Below are positions 16,855 through 24,450 of a DNA stretch of 25,647 bases, one piece after another. Numbering within the stretch: the stretch's first letter is position 1; each line of letters starts with the position of its first letter. Made by a program: the position numbers and the translations under genes. Location of the stretch: positions 1-25,647 of the forward strand of contig NZ_JABBDR010000305.1 of the NCBI RefSeq assembly GCF_018854495.1, read 5' to 3'. A model generated the notes under the pieces. The model worked only from the letters and a program-made list of their open reading frames with translations. It searched no databases and was not told the origin of the DNA. The stretch comes from Acidithiobacillus ferruginosus. GTDB lineage: Bacteria; Pseudomonadota; Gammaproteobacteria; Acidithiobacillales; Acidithiobacillaceae.

Positions 16855-18410
16855 GGACGGGCATACTCCTGACGGGTCTGGGCTTCCTGTGAGTTGTTGT
16901 ACTGCCCCTGACTGGGGAAAGCGGACGCTACGGCGGGAGACTGTCCAGACCCCGCATAGGGCGATGTTTCTCCGTAGGGGCTTTGCATCCCTCCTGGCGC
17001 CATCGGACTGTTGTTCAATGACTGTGCCGACTGCAGTTGGGCCTCCTGAATCTGCGCTTTGCTCTCACCGTCGGTATGCACCCGCACGCCCGTCTCCAGA
17101 ATCATGCTGACTGCCACGGCCGGGTTGACCTGGATCGTCGGCAACATGGACTCGGCTTCATTCAGGTAGAACTTGGAGATCTGGCCCGCCGCCGTGGATA
17201 CCCCGCCGCCCGCGGCTTCGGCACCGATGTAGCTTGGAGAAGGCATCTGGAATCCCTGGGTACTACCCGATGCCGGGTTGAGATTGAGGCCCTGGACACC
17301 CATGGGCTGCACCGCATTGCCGAGCCCTGAGAAGATGCCGGCGATAAAGGACTTCATCATCGCCGGTCCCTGATGCGATACGACTTTTCCGGACACACCT
17401 ACCAGCCCGTCGGATCCCACAATATACGCATGGATGGGCGCCGAAATGACCTTGCCTCCGCGTGCGACGCACGAAAGCATATTGGTTCGCATGTACACTC
17501 TTTGATTGCCGATACTGCCGTATCCGCTGGCAATCGCCATGCAGTTTTCGAGATTGGCGCGTAATCCATTGGGCAAAATGGCCCGTTTCTTGACACGTAT
17601 ATCGACGATCTGCGGATTGGTCTTCGCTTGCGGCCCGGTGCCCGCCTGCACCCCATTCACCAACACGCCCGTCAAAATGGTGCCGGCGGGCAGATAGATG
17701 CCTTTTTTGCTCTTCACCGTCACGGCATTCATCACTGTGGAGAGTTTGTGGGGATGCTTCAGGTTGACGGTATCCAGGTGCGCGGGTGTTGTCGGAGCCG
17801 CTGGGATTCCGCCCTGCGCCGTAGGCACATTGCTTGACGGTATTTCATTTGGCGCTTGCGGCAACTGTCCCAAAACCACCGGACTTGATGCCGGCACCCA
17901 GGTCTGCAGCGGCGTGTATTGCTGCTGCTGTGCGGGTTGAGATCTCATCAAAGCAATTTGATTCTGCAGTGCGGAAATACTGCCTTCCAACTGCTGCAAC
18001 TGAGGGCTTGGGGCTCCGTTGGGCGAGGCCTGATGCTCCGCCTTCAGCTTGGCGAGCAGGGTTTTGCTGATATGCCCGGAAAGGTCTTTTTCCTGATCTT
18101 TCGTCATCCCGCTTTCAGCCGCCGTGATTTTGACGAGCTTCTTCATCTGGTCTTCCAGATGGTCTATCCGCGCTTCCATTTCCGCAGGCGTCTGGGAGTT
18201 GGGATGCTCGACATAGACCTGGCTGTTGGTGGTCATGGCTTTCTTCAATGCGGCATTTTCCGCACTATGGTTGTGCGGTCCTGCGAGCTGGCTGCCGATG
18301 ATAACAGCGCCAACCACACCCGCAGCAAGACCTCCAAACTTGAGTTTTTGCTTGGTCTCCGGGCTTTGGGTTTTCCACCAGAGCTTGGCGCGATCCTTGA
18401 TACCTACCAT
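16851..18410 (-). CDS. traB: TraB, VirB10-like envelope-spanning channel scaffold
   Basis: This 519-aa protein has a cytoplasmic N-terminus, one membrane segment at about 26-45, a coiled-coil stretch at about 75-150, and a Pro/Gln-rich linker (about 150-215). A VirB10-like C-terminal domain follows, with YLPAGTILTGVLVNGVQAGTG and further TraB-like features including VSMILETGVRVHTDG. TraB links the inner membrane to the TraK/TraV ring. The Gln/Ser/Tyr-rich tail after residue 460 is long. The start overlaps the traK end by seven bases and the stop overlaps traV. Confidence 0.95.
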   Translation of the reverse strand: MVGIKDRAKLWWKTQSPETKQKLKFGGLAAGVVGAVIIGSQLAGPHNHSAENAALKKAMTTNSQVYVEHPNSQTPAEMEARIDHLEDQMKKLVKITAAESGMTKDQEKDLSGHISKTLLAKLKAEHQASPNGAPSPQLQQLEGSISALQNQIALMRSQPAQQQQYTPLQTWVPASSPVVLGQLPQAPNEIPSSNVPTAQGGIPAAPTTPAHLDTVNLKHPHKLSTVMNAVTVKSKKGIYLPAGTILTGVLVNGVQAGTGPQAKTNPQIVDIRVKKRAILPNGLRANLENCMAIASGYGSIGNQRVYMRTNMLSCVARGGKVISAPIHAYIVGSDGLVGVSGKVVSHQGPAMMKSFIAGIFSGLGNAVQPMGVQGLNLNPASGSTQGFQMPSPSYIGAEAAGGGVSTAAGQISKFYLNEAESMLPTIQVNPAVAVSMILETGVRVHTDGESKAQIQEAQLQSAQSLNNSPMAPGGMQSPYGETSPYAGSGQSPAVASAFPSQGQYNNSQEAQTRQEYARP

Positions 18411-19570
18411 ACGGCCCCCAGCCCTCGGTGTGAGGCCGGCAATGCTTCTACAAGATAGAGCTGCGTGCTTTCTCCGGGATAGAGCTTGTGGTGCGGATAG
18501 AAAGCTACGGACAGCACGCCTTTCTGGTAGAAGTCGTTTTCCGCCAGATCGACGGCCTGATGGACGTGGTTGGTGAGCTTGTAGCTCACAATCTGGTAAT
18601 GGGCGCCGATCCAGTGATGCAACCCGGACCAGGACAATGGATCGGGAGATACCAGGTCGGGGATCCGTCGGCTTTGCCGATAATTTTCCGGCACCTGATC
18701 CAGCACGGCGTCCCGAATCAAATTCACCATGACGCTGGCATAGGCCGAATGGTATGGCATCCTTGGCGCTCTTTTGGGCACAAATCCGGGGAAGACCAGC
18801 CGATAGTTCTTGGCCGGACTATTTTTCGGGATCAGGGTCAGGGACGCCACTGGATCACTGGAATTTTCTCCAGTGATATAGACCCCCACCGGGAACGATG
18901 GCGTCACGCTGATAATGGCATCTGATCCATGCTGGAAATGCTGGGCGTACTGTTTATTCCCCACAATGATTCTGGGGTGGGCGAAAGGTGTCGCAAACAG
19001 ATTGGGCGTCACACCGGATACCGGGACCGCATACGTCGAGCCCGCGACAATCCGAATATCCGTAGTGGATACTGGAATACTTCCAATGCGTGCCGCCTTG
19101 AAACTCATGTGTGGCGGTATGTTTGACGCGCCATAGGTATTCATCGCGGCGCTATGGATCGTGTACGGATTGGCGCCCGCCGGTGGTGGGGTCACTGTAG
19201 CCGTTGGCATATAAGGTGCGCTACCGGGTGCGCTAGGCGGCATGGGTGCAGGCACCCTGCCGCCGGTCAACTCAGGCTGGCTTGGCGCTGCGGGTATGTG
19301 CCCCAGGCTCGCAAAGGCGGTGGACTGCTGCAGATTGGAAGTGCGATCCGGCGAACTCGGCATGACGAACCGGCCCGAGCCGTTATTTGCCCCTTGCGCG
19401 AATGCCGCACTACCTGCGCTGGCTTGTTGATATTCTGCCGCCCCCTGTTGGCCAAGGCTCGCTCCTTGCGTCAGCGCGGTATCTGTAGGAGGCGGCGGTG
19501 CCATGACGCCCGCGAGCGTCGTTACCGGCCATAAGGCCAAGGCGCAGAGGATCCAGTAACGACGCATCAT
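18404..19570 (-). CDS. traK: TraK, secretin-like outer-membrane ring protein
   Basis: From the ATG at 19570, which overlaps the traE stop (ATGA), the product is 388 aa. Residues 1-22 form a signal peptide (MMRRYWILCALALW). A low-complexity Pro/Ala/Gln/Ser block covers about 25-130, and the TraK core follows with AGSTYAVPVSGVTPNLFATPFAHPRI and SLTLIPKNSPAKNYRLVFP. F TraK is about 242 aa, so the Pro-rich block explains the extra length. TraK forms the outer-membrane ring held by TraV and joined to TraB. The order traL-E-K-B-V supports the call. Confidence 0.9.
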   Translation of the reverse strand: MMRRYWILCALALWPVTTLAGVMAPPPPTDTALTQGASLGQQGAAEYQQASAGSAAFAQGANNGSGRFVMPSSPDRTSNLQQSTAFASLGHIPAAPSQPELTGGRVPAPMPPSAPGSAPYMPTATVTPPPAGANPYTIHSAAMNTYGASNIPPHMSFKAARIGSIPVSTTDIRIVAGSTYAVPVSGVTPNLFATPFAHPRIIVGNKQYAQHFQHGSDAIISVTPSFPVGVYITGENSSDPVASLTLIPKNSPAKNYRLVFPGFVPKRAPRMPYHSAYASVMVNLIRDAVLDQVPENYRQSRRIPDLVSPDPLSWSGLHHWIGAHYQIVSYKLTNHVHQAVDLAENDFYQKGVLSVAFYPHHKLYPGESTQLYLVEALPASHRGLGAVW

Positions 19571-20184
19571 TTCGCCCCCTTGTCTTTTTCTTGAGCCATG
19601 ACCCATTTGATGGTGTGCGGTCCGCCCTGATAGGCGTTGAAGTTATCCAGCACAGGCCTGCCACCTTCTATATGTACAGCCATGGAAAAGGTGTAGTGAA
19701 CCTTGGATACGGTCTGCCCGAGATTATTGATCTGGCTGAGAAGCCCGTAGACAAAAACCGTTTTGTTCGCCGCCTGCCAGATGGTTTGCTTCGCCTGAAA
19801 AAAGAAGTTCGCCTGGTCCCCGCGCTCAGCGGCTGCCGTGGCGAGCACCTTGCCTTTAACGATGGCGAAATCGTTGGCATCGAACAGCTTACCGAGGCTG
19901 TTGGCAACGTATGTGGCGTCGCCTGGCGTAAGATTCCCGACCAATTCCGCGACGTACAAGCCCCATGACTCGTAGTAATCGGCGCTGGCCGTGGCGTACC
20001 CGATATTCACGGCCTTATCCAGATAAGGCGGCACCAGGGTGGTCTGGGTCTTCATCGTGAAGATCATCCACTGCTGGGACAGAATTACTATCACGAGCGC
20101 TACAATGACGAAGAGATACAGGCGACTATTCTCCGCCAGTTTGTCGTAGGTTTTGCGGAAGAGACCCCAGTTCAAGAGATCCAC
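19567..20184 (-). CDS. traE: TraE, VirB5/VirB8-class inner-membrane pilus assembly protein
   Basis: The 205-aa protein has one N-terminal membrane segment (about 22-42, LYLFVIVALVIVILSQQW) and a periplasmic domain with the TraE-like stretches VPPYLDKAVNIG and SADYYESWGLYVAELVGNLTPGDATYV. F TraE is 188 aa. It is needed for pilus assembly. It overlaps traL by 13 bases and traK by four, in the standard order. Confidence 0.94.
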   Translation of the reverse strand: MDLLNWGLFRKTYDKLAENSRLYLFVIVALVIVILSQQWMIFTMKTQTTLVPPYLDKAVNIGYATASADYYESWGLYVAELVGNLTPGDATYVANSLGKLFDANDFAIVKGKVLATAAAERGDQANFFFQAKQTIWQAANKTVFVYGLLSQINNLGQTVSKVHYTFSMAVHIEGGRPVLDNFNAYQGGPHTIKWVMAQEKDKGAK

Positions 20185-20450
20185 TCCTTGATGTTTCCAT
20201 TCCGGAAGACGTCATTGAGCCGCCACCATCCGAACTGATAGCTCATGTGCGGGAGTACGCCATTGAGCTGGTTGTTCTTCCAGCCCGAGAAGAGGTACAC
20301 CACACCGATACTGAGCACGATGCAGATGGTCAGTTCGCGCATCACATAGCCGATGATGAAAAACATCGCGACCACAGCGACTTCTTCCACATCCCAAAAA
20401 AGGATCTGCTGGGTGTCGTCAACATGGTTCGGCATTCTCACGGCTTGCAT
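20172..20450 (-). CDS. traL: TraL, small inner-membrane pilus assembly protein
   Basis: The protein is 92 aa, about the size of F TraL. It has the expected short polar start with a conserved-looking W-D pair (about residues 19-20), two adjacent hydrophobic stretches (about 25-57), and a W/F-rich C-terminus. GGGAG lies seven bases before the ATG. It overlaps traE at its 3' end and the lipoprotein gene at its 5' end by 13 bases. It is related to the VirB3 class in position and size. Confidence 0.9.
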   Translation of the reverse strand: MQAVRMPNHVDDTQQILFWDVEEVAVVAMFFIIGYVMRELTICIVLSIGVVYLFSGWKNNQLNGVLPHMSYQFGWWRLNDVFRNGNIKEWIS

Positions 20451-21007
20451 GATCTATCTCCCTTTGGTGTCAAGTTCTTGTTGCGCTTCTGGCAGGCCCA
20501 ATAGTCGGTACCCGTCTTTCCACAAGGGAGCGCTGCTGGCTTGCAGCTCCACGGATTAACGATGGATGCCCTTACGTGCTGCCGCTTGGCGCCCGCCTTG
20601 AACCAGGCTTCTGGAATATGGAACGCGGGCTTCCCTGTCGGAAATGGGATCGTCTGCTGCGGCATCCGTGGTGAATGTGCCGGAATCAGTGTGGGATGCA
20701 CGATGACGGGGTTTGGTGTATTCACGATGGCCGGCATCTGTTTTCCGAGGACGTGGACGAGTCCTGGCTCGGACTGGCCGTACTGCCAGGCTGCTCCGAG
20801 TCGAGGCTGAGGATGGTAGATAACGGGTGCCGCAGGCACCGGCGCCAGGGCCGCAGGCTTTGCCATCCAAGAGGGCGTCCAGTGGGCGCAGGCCGAAAGG
20901 CCCAGGCCAAGAACGCCGCATACAGCCAGACGAAAAGCGCCGTGAACAAGGTGGCCCAGATCCGGAAAGCGGGAAAGGCGAGATGCGCGAAGGGCGTGTA
21001 GGTCCAC
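20438..21007 (-). CDS. Lipoprotein of unknown function, nested out of frame in the preceding gene
   Basis: From a GTG at 21007 (AGGGG seven bases upstream) this frame gives about 189 aa. The start is uncertain. A hydrophobic segment ending LSAC (Cys near 41) is a convincing lipobox. The remainder is rich in Pro, Ala and His-Pro segments and ends with a cluster of cysteines (SCKP, PCGK, WACQ, SCKP). Codon use after the lipobox is normal. The end overlaps traL by 13 bases, which supports this frame. The first 286 bases overlap the membrane-protein gene at 20722-21279 in another frame. Expression by independent initiation or by a -1 frameshift cannot be told from sequence. A longer frame reaching an ATG at 21259 exists, but its first 80 residues look like non-coding Arg/Gly-rich shadow. 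Confidence 0.6.
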   Translation of the reverse strand: MDLHALRASRLSRFPDLGHLVHGAFRLAVCGVLGLGLSACAHWTPSWMAKPAALAPVPAAPVIYHPQPRLGAAWQYGQSEPGLVHVLGKQMPAIVNTPNPVIVHPTLIPAHSPRMPQQTIPFPTGKPAFHIPEAWFKAGAKRQHVRASIVNPWSCKPAALPCGKTGTDYWACQKRNKNLTPKGDRSCKP

Positions 21008-21279
21008 GGCGGAACCCCTGCCCCCTCGTTGACATAACTGCATCCCCTGGGGACGGCGTAACCGTCTGGCCAGAATCCCAGGGATGCGCCGGACCAGACT
21101 CCGGCCATGAAGGGATGGGCCATCTGCCAGTCCAGGGTTTCCTTCTGAGGGTCGTTCATATATTGCCCGTAGCACGGGATCATCGCCTGGGGCACCCACT
21201 GGAACTCCCAGGTATGCCAAGCCATGCCTGCCGCCATGATCAGAACGAAGATTCGCCATTTAAGAACCCTTTTGAGCAT
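20722..21279 (-). CDS. Inner-membrane protein of unknown function
   Basis: From the ATG at 21279 the product is 185 aa; an upstream ATG at 21333 and a GTG at 21285 are alternatives. It has a first membrane segment at about 8-25, a Trp- and Pro-rich extracytoplasmic loop with two cysteines (IPCYGQY, RGCSYV), and a second long membrane segment at about 107-132. The codon pattern is good down to that second segment. The last 60 residues are Arg/Ser/Pro-rich and lie entirely over the lipoprotein frame, so they may be non-functional tail. It overlaps the preceding gene by 20 bases. I do not recognise the family. Confidence 0.6.
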   Translation of the reverse strand: MLKRVLKWRIFVLIMAAGMAWHTWEFQWVPQAMIPCYGQYMNDPQKETLDWQMAHPFMAGVWSGASLGFWPDGYAVPRGCSYVNEGAGVPPWTYTPFAHLAFPAFRIWATLFTALFVWLYAAFLAWAFRPAPTGRPLGWQSLRPWRRCLRHPLSTILSLDSEQPGSTASPSQDSSTSSENRCRPS

Positions 21280-21565
21280 TCTGAGCACCCGGAAGAGGGA
21301 CTCCGGGATGCTCTTTTTCCCACTTGGCCGCATAGAAATAATCCCAAATCGTCAACTGACACCGGTAATCCAAATTCGCGGTTCCGTTCTTGATGCTCTT
21401 TCCGTAATCGGTGTCTGCCGCTATCGCTACGGATCCCACAAAGTTACCTACCCAAGAAATGGGGCTGCATACCCGGTGAATCCGCTGGTCGGGCGTACCC
21501 CCGATAAACACCCAGATCAGAAACGCAATGAACAGGAAAAAAATCAGCTCTCCAAAATGCTTCAA
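21260..21565 (-). CDS. Small inner-membrane protein of unknown function
   Basis: This 101-aa protein starts with TTG (seven bases after GGAG), two bases after the stop of the Dsb-like gene. It has a strongly hydrophobic N-terminal segment (about 6-22, with GELIFFLFIAFLIWVFIGG). The soluble part has two cysteines (RVCSP, YRCQL) and aromatic residues (IWDYFYAAKW). It lies in the early part of the transfer operon. No family is recognised. Confidence 0.65.
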   Translation of the reverse strand: MKHFGELIFFLFIAFLIWVFIGGTPDQRIHRVCSPISWVGNFVGSVAIAADTDYGKSIKNGTANLDYRCQLTIWDYFYAAKWEKEHPGVPLPGAQNAQKGS

Positions 21566-21567
21566 GG

Positions 21568-22749
21568 TCAGACTCCGGCTTTGCAGTTGCCGAGGTTATC
21601 CAGAATGGAAGCGAGATCGCCGACCGTGGCGTCACCAACCGATACCTGGTGCTTGCCGGCTTTGTCGCAATAGACCATCACCGGATTGTTGATGTAGCCC
21701 GCGGTCGCCAGTAATGCGGTATTCCCGTCCACTTCCTGCACCATGGACAGCGTGCTGGGCACACCGCGAATGCCGCCTTCCATCTGCCCGTTCGGAGACT
21801 TTTTGAATAGTCGCTCATCCATGCTCATCTTCTTGGCCGGTGCAGGTGCGGCGAGGATGGCTTCGGCCTTGTGCAGACTGCTTTTATCCTTCTCGGCGAC
21901 GGGGACATAACGAACATTCAGGGTTCCCGCGGCGATTTTAGGTGCTAAGGCCAGATAGAGCCTGTGTCCGACGCTGCTGTTGGGGTCTATGTACACCGTA
22001 GCCTGCGGGCCGGATCGGCCTTCGGTGAATCCGGTTCCATCTGTCATGAGCGTGCCGAGGGTGGATATGGTGTTTGCAGCGGTTGGGGCTTCGCTGACCG
22101 TCTGTGCCACTACCGAACGATTTGCCGCCAGCGCGAAATCTGAGCTGGTGTTGTAATTTTTGCCGTCGGCACCCACCAGGGTGCCGATCATCACGAGGTT
22201 TTCCGGTACGTCCACCCAGGCGACACCTTCCTGTCCGTTGACATCCCGGTAGAGCGCCCCGGTCAATCCGCCGGGGCCTGGCCATGTCTGAATCACCGTG
22301 GCCGTATCATCACTGGCGGAACTCAACAGGTTTTGAATGGATTGTGGCGATTCCGTCGTGGGTGTGGCGGAGTAGGGCACGGCGGGCTGCGCCGTTACCA
22401 CCTGGGTGGTAGGCGGCATCAATGGTCCGGTGGCGGTGGTCTTGGATGGTGCTTCGGGATGCGCGAAGCCTGCACGGTGAATCGGCGCGGCCTGGCGTGG
22501 CGCCATGATGGGGGCGATGCCCGATGACTGGTCCGCGTCGATTGGCTTTGCTGGCCCCATGACCTTGTTGGCGACCATCAGGCCGACCACGGCGAGAACC
22601 GCGATGCTAATGACCGTTTTCTGTCTGGTGCTCAATGGTTTCTTTTTGGCTTTCCCGCCTGATATGCCGTCTATGAGCTTGGTTTCCGTCTCGCCCACTA
22701 CCGGCTCCTTTCGGGGGTCGATCTTCTTTTTTGCAAAAGGATTAAGCAC
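21568..22749 (-). CDS. Membrane-anchored DsbC/G-like protein lacking active-site cysteines
   Basis: I chose the GTG at 22749 (AGGAG eight bases upstream), giving 393 aa. The start overlaps the preceding stop by eight bases. A cytoplasmic Lys-rich N-terminus (1-44) precedes one membrane segment (about 45-62) and a Pro/Ala-rich linker (about 65-140). The DsbC/G dimerisation pattern follows (TWPGPGGLTGALYRD). Where the isomerase here has DPNCIFCH, this protein has DPNSSVGH (about 255-262). The end also aligns: GYINNPVMVYCDKAGKHQV against the isomerase GIPGTPALIYKNPHGKWQV. The protein therefore keeps the fold but not the redox pair. It may be a tethered chaperone or a structural channel part, which is inference. 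Confidence 0.78.
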   Translation of the reverse strand: MLNPFAKKKIDPRKEPVVGETETKLIDGISGGKAKKKPLSTRQKTVISIAVLAVVGLMVANKVMGPAKPIDADQSSGIAPIMAPRQAAPIHRAGFAHPEAPSKTTATGPLMPPTTQVVTAQPAVPYSATPTTESPQSIQNLLSSASDDTATVIQTWPGPGGLTGALYRDVNGQEGVAWVDVPENLVMIGTLVGADGKNYNTSSDFALAANRSVVAQTVSEAPTAANTISTLGTLMTDGTGFTEGRSGPQATVYIDPNSSVGHRLYLALAPKIAAGTLNVRYVPVAEKDKSSLHKAEAILAAPAPAKKMSMDERLFKKSPNGQMEGGIRGVPSTLSMVQEVDGNTALLATAGYINNPVMVYCDKAGKHQVSVGDATVGDLASILDNLGNCKAGV

Positions 22750-22993
22750 TTTTGATCTCCTGCACGCGCATTTCTTCAGCCAGACATTGCGTTGCCCGCC
22801 GGAGGCGATCCATCGGGTCATCGTTTCCTAGTGTAATTACACTATTGTTACAGATCACGGTCATTTCCGTGACGCCCTTGGGCATCAGCACATTGAGATA
22901 GAGCATGGTCAGGATGGATGCCGCAAATTCGTTGGCGGGCAGGGCGAGCAGGTCCACTGCTTCCGCATCCGTATTGGATTCTTTATCGACCAT
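22742..22993 (-). CDS. Small protein of unknown function
   Basis: The preferred start is the ATG at 22993, six bases after GGAGG; an ATG at 22999 abuts that site. The 83-aa product is acidic at the N-terminus and mixed afterwards, with one hydrophobic patch (ASILTMLYLNVLM, about 24-36). It has two cysteines. It overlaps both neighbours, so it belongs to the operon head. A perfect 16-bp palindrome lies within the codons of NSVITL. No family is recognised. Confidence 0.6.
   Translation of the reverse strand: MVDKESNTDAEAVDLLALPANEFAASILTMLYLNVLMPKGVTEMTVICNNSVITLGNDDPMDRLRRATQCLAEEMRVQEIKSA
22829..22844. promoter_or_regulatory. Perfect 16-bp palindrome, candidate operator
   Basis: TAGTGTAATTACACTA is a perfect inverted repeat, about 80 bases upstream of the membrane-anchored Dsb-like gene and inside the preceding coding region. 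Near-identical sites occur at 24460-24475 (14/16) and 208-223 (14/16), with a half site at 23350-23354. The binding protein is unknown. Confidence 0.55.
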
Positions 22994-23333
22994 TCTCATC
23001 CTCCATGCCCCGCACTTTTTGCTGCATTTCCTGGACCTGCCGGATCATATTCGCCACTGCCGGACTGCTTACGGCAGGCGCATCCACCGGTGTAACCACT
23101 TGTTTAGGCATAATCACTACGGGCTTCGCCATCACATTCTTCCTTGCCCCATCCGAGATGTGTTGTGCGGGTGCGGGCGGCAATGGAACCGCTTTGACGG
23201 GTCCATTCTGGAAAATAATCACCCACAATGCCGCCGCACATCCCAATCCACCGGTGATGATCGACAAAAGTATCCACCCGCGCTTATGGCGGTGTGCAAC
23301 TTCTTTTGGCACTCCCAGACGGACGCTTTCCAT
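22983..23333 (-). CDS. Small membrane-anchored protein, first gene of the transfer operon
   Basis: The 116-aa protein has a short basic N-terminus, a membrane segment at about 20-41, a Pro/Val-rich middle, and a C-terminal amphipathic, probably coiled-coil stretch (NMIRQVQEMQQKVRGMEDE). No Shine-Dalgarno sequence precedes the ATG, and the predicted promoter places the transcript start within a few bases of it, so the message may be leaderless. Its 3' end overlaps the next gene. It resembles a single-pass scaffold such as the N-terminal part of VirB8/TrbI-type proteins only in topology. Confidence 0.65.
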   Translation of the reverse strand: MESVRLGVPKEVAHRHKRGWILLSIITGGLGCAAALWVIIFQNGPVKAVPLPPAPAQHISDGARKNVMAKPVVIMPKQVVTPVDAPAVSSPAVANMIRQVQEMQQKVRGMEDENGR

Positions 23334-23343
23334 ATCGAGTTTA

Positions 23344-23372
23344 TAAATACACTATGACAATGAAGGATGCAA
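23344..23372 (-). promoter_or_regulatory. Predicted promoter of the transfer operon
   Basis: On the minus strand: TTGCAT (23367-23372), 17-base spacer, TATTTA (23344-23349), ending ten bases before the ATG at 23333. The TAGTG half site of the shared palindrome (23350-23354) abuts the -10. This is the first gap upstream of the long run of overlapping genes. The hexamers are imperfect, so the call is moderate. Confidence 0.5.
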
Positions 23373-23392
23373 GCGCGTGATGATGGAACGAC

Positions 23393-24439
23393 CTATTCCG
23401 TGGCGAAACTAATCCCGCTGCCGTTGGCTTTTTCGCGGATCGCCGCGATCAGAAGTCCCACGGCCACGAGTGGTCGATGACGCGGTATAGTGCCCGGCAC
23501 GCTGCTCCCGACCTCAAGACCTATGGGCTTGGTGAAATCCACCTGCTTGATGACATCCACCCGTTTGCAGACATCCACGGCCCATTTGCGGTAGGTATCC
23601 ATGCGCCACCGGTCGAAGTTGTTGTATTCGATATTGTCTTGTCCGGTTATGGACAGGTGATAGGCCCGCCGTGCCCTGGATATGGTCCCCGGTGGCAGAT
23701 GGTACTTTATATCCTTTTTGGTGCCGTCGAGATAATCAATTTCCAGGCGCATCACGAGGATACTGCCGTCCGGCTCCACCTTCCAGGACGGCCAGAGGGT
23801 CCCGACCCTTCGGGGTTGTCGCATCTCTGGGTTGTCCATCTTCACCATGATACTGACGTACCAGGTATATCCGACGAGCTTGCCGGCATGGCGCTTATAG
23901 CGCATCACCAGGTGAAACCGGCGCACCAATAAATGACCTGCGATGGGCCTGTGCATCAGGAAACGCACGGAAAATGGTTCTCCATCGCGCCGCGACCAGA
24001 GCGGCATCGTCAGCTCCATCAGCGGTTTCTCTCCCGCTTTAATAGTTTTGAAATACACTTTGTATTTCTCGTTACGCTGCAGGAACTCGGCATAGGGGAG
24101 CTCGTTGGCGGACACGAGAACACCCCCGATCACGCCATTGTAGCCGTCGTGCGCGGCTTGCTCCGTATCATCGTCCTCTGGACGGCCTTTTCTTTTGATC
24201 GTGCGTCGAGCATGTTCGCCCTTGAGCCATGTCGCCGTCATTTGCCGCGTGGCATACCAGATGTCTGCCAGTTCTCTGTTCAGGTATTTTCGCCCTTCAT
24301 CCATCGTCCCGAACTGGCAGGCCTTGGCGTAAGTACGTCTGATTCTCTGTGCCTGCTCGATCAGCAAGGGTTCGTCCTTGGGATCGACCCAGGCTTTATA
24401 GACAAAGTTTCGGAACAAGGGCGCCCTTCTTTGATTCAC
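23393..24439 (-). CDS. Miniature Cas12m/TnpB-like protein with apparently inactive RuvC
   Basis: This 348-aa protein starts with GTG and has no Shine-Dalgarno site. By eye it follows the order of type V-M (Cas12m) proteins. An N-terminal YKAWVDP segment with helical EQAQRIRRTYAKA comes first. A strand-rich block has VRFLMHRPI and YTWYVSIMVKM (about 155-205). VGTLWPSWKVEPDGSILVM (about 217-235) sits where RuvC-I reads like V-x-x-D-x-G-W-R-x-x-x-D-G-x-x-x-V. Next come a bridge-helix-like IKYHLPPGTISRARRAYHLS and YRKWAVDVCKRVDVIKQVDF (about 290-309) near RuvC-II. The catalytic Asp is absent from the first motif, Gln appears where RuvC-II has Glu, and the protein ends before the zinc ribbon and RuvC-III. 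An RNA-guided repressor is inference; a TnpB-derived TldR-like protein is an alternative. Confidence 0.5.
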   Translation of the reverse strand: MNQRRAPLFRNFVYKAWVDPKDEPLLIEQAQRIRRTYAKACQFGTMDEGRKYLNRELADIWYATRQMTATWLKGEHARRTIKRKGRPEDDDTEQAAHDGYNGVIGGVLVSANELPYAEFLQRNEKYKVYFKTIKAGEKPLMELTMPLWSRRDGEPFSVRFLMHRPIAGHLLVRRFHLVMRYKRHAGKLVGYTWYVSIMVKMDNPEMRQPRRVGTLWPSWKVEPDGSILVMRLEIDYLDGTKKDIKYHLPPGTISRARRAYHLSITGQDNIEYNNFDRWRMDTYRKWAVDVCKRVDVIKQVDFTKPIGLEVGSSVPGTIPRHRPLVAVGLLIAAIREKANGSGISFATE

Positions 24440-24450
24440 AATCGTCGAAA

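Noticed and set aside
21008..21259. Extension of the nested lipoprotein to the ATG at 21259
   Set aside because: A fair ribosome binding site is present, but the extra residues are Arg/Gly/Pro-rich and the other frame has the better codon pattern and membrane segments, so the short form is preferred.
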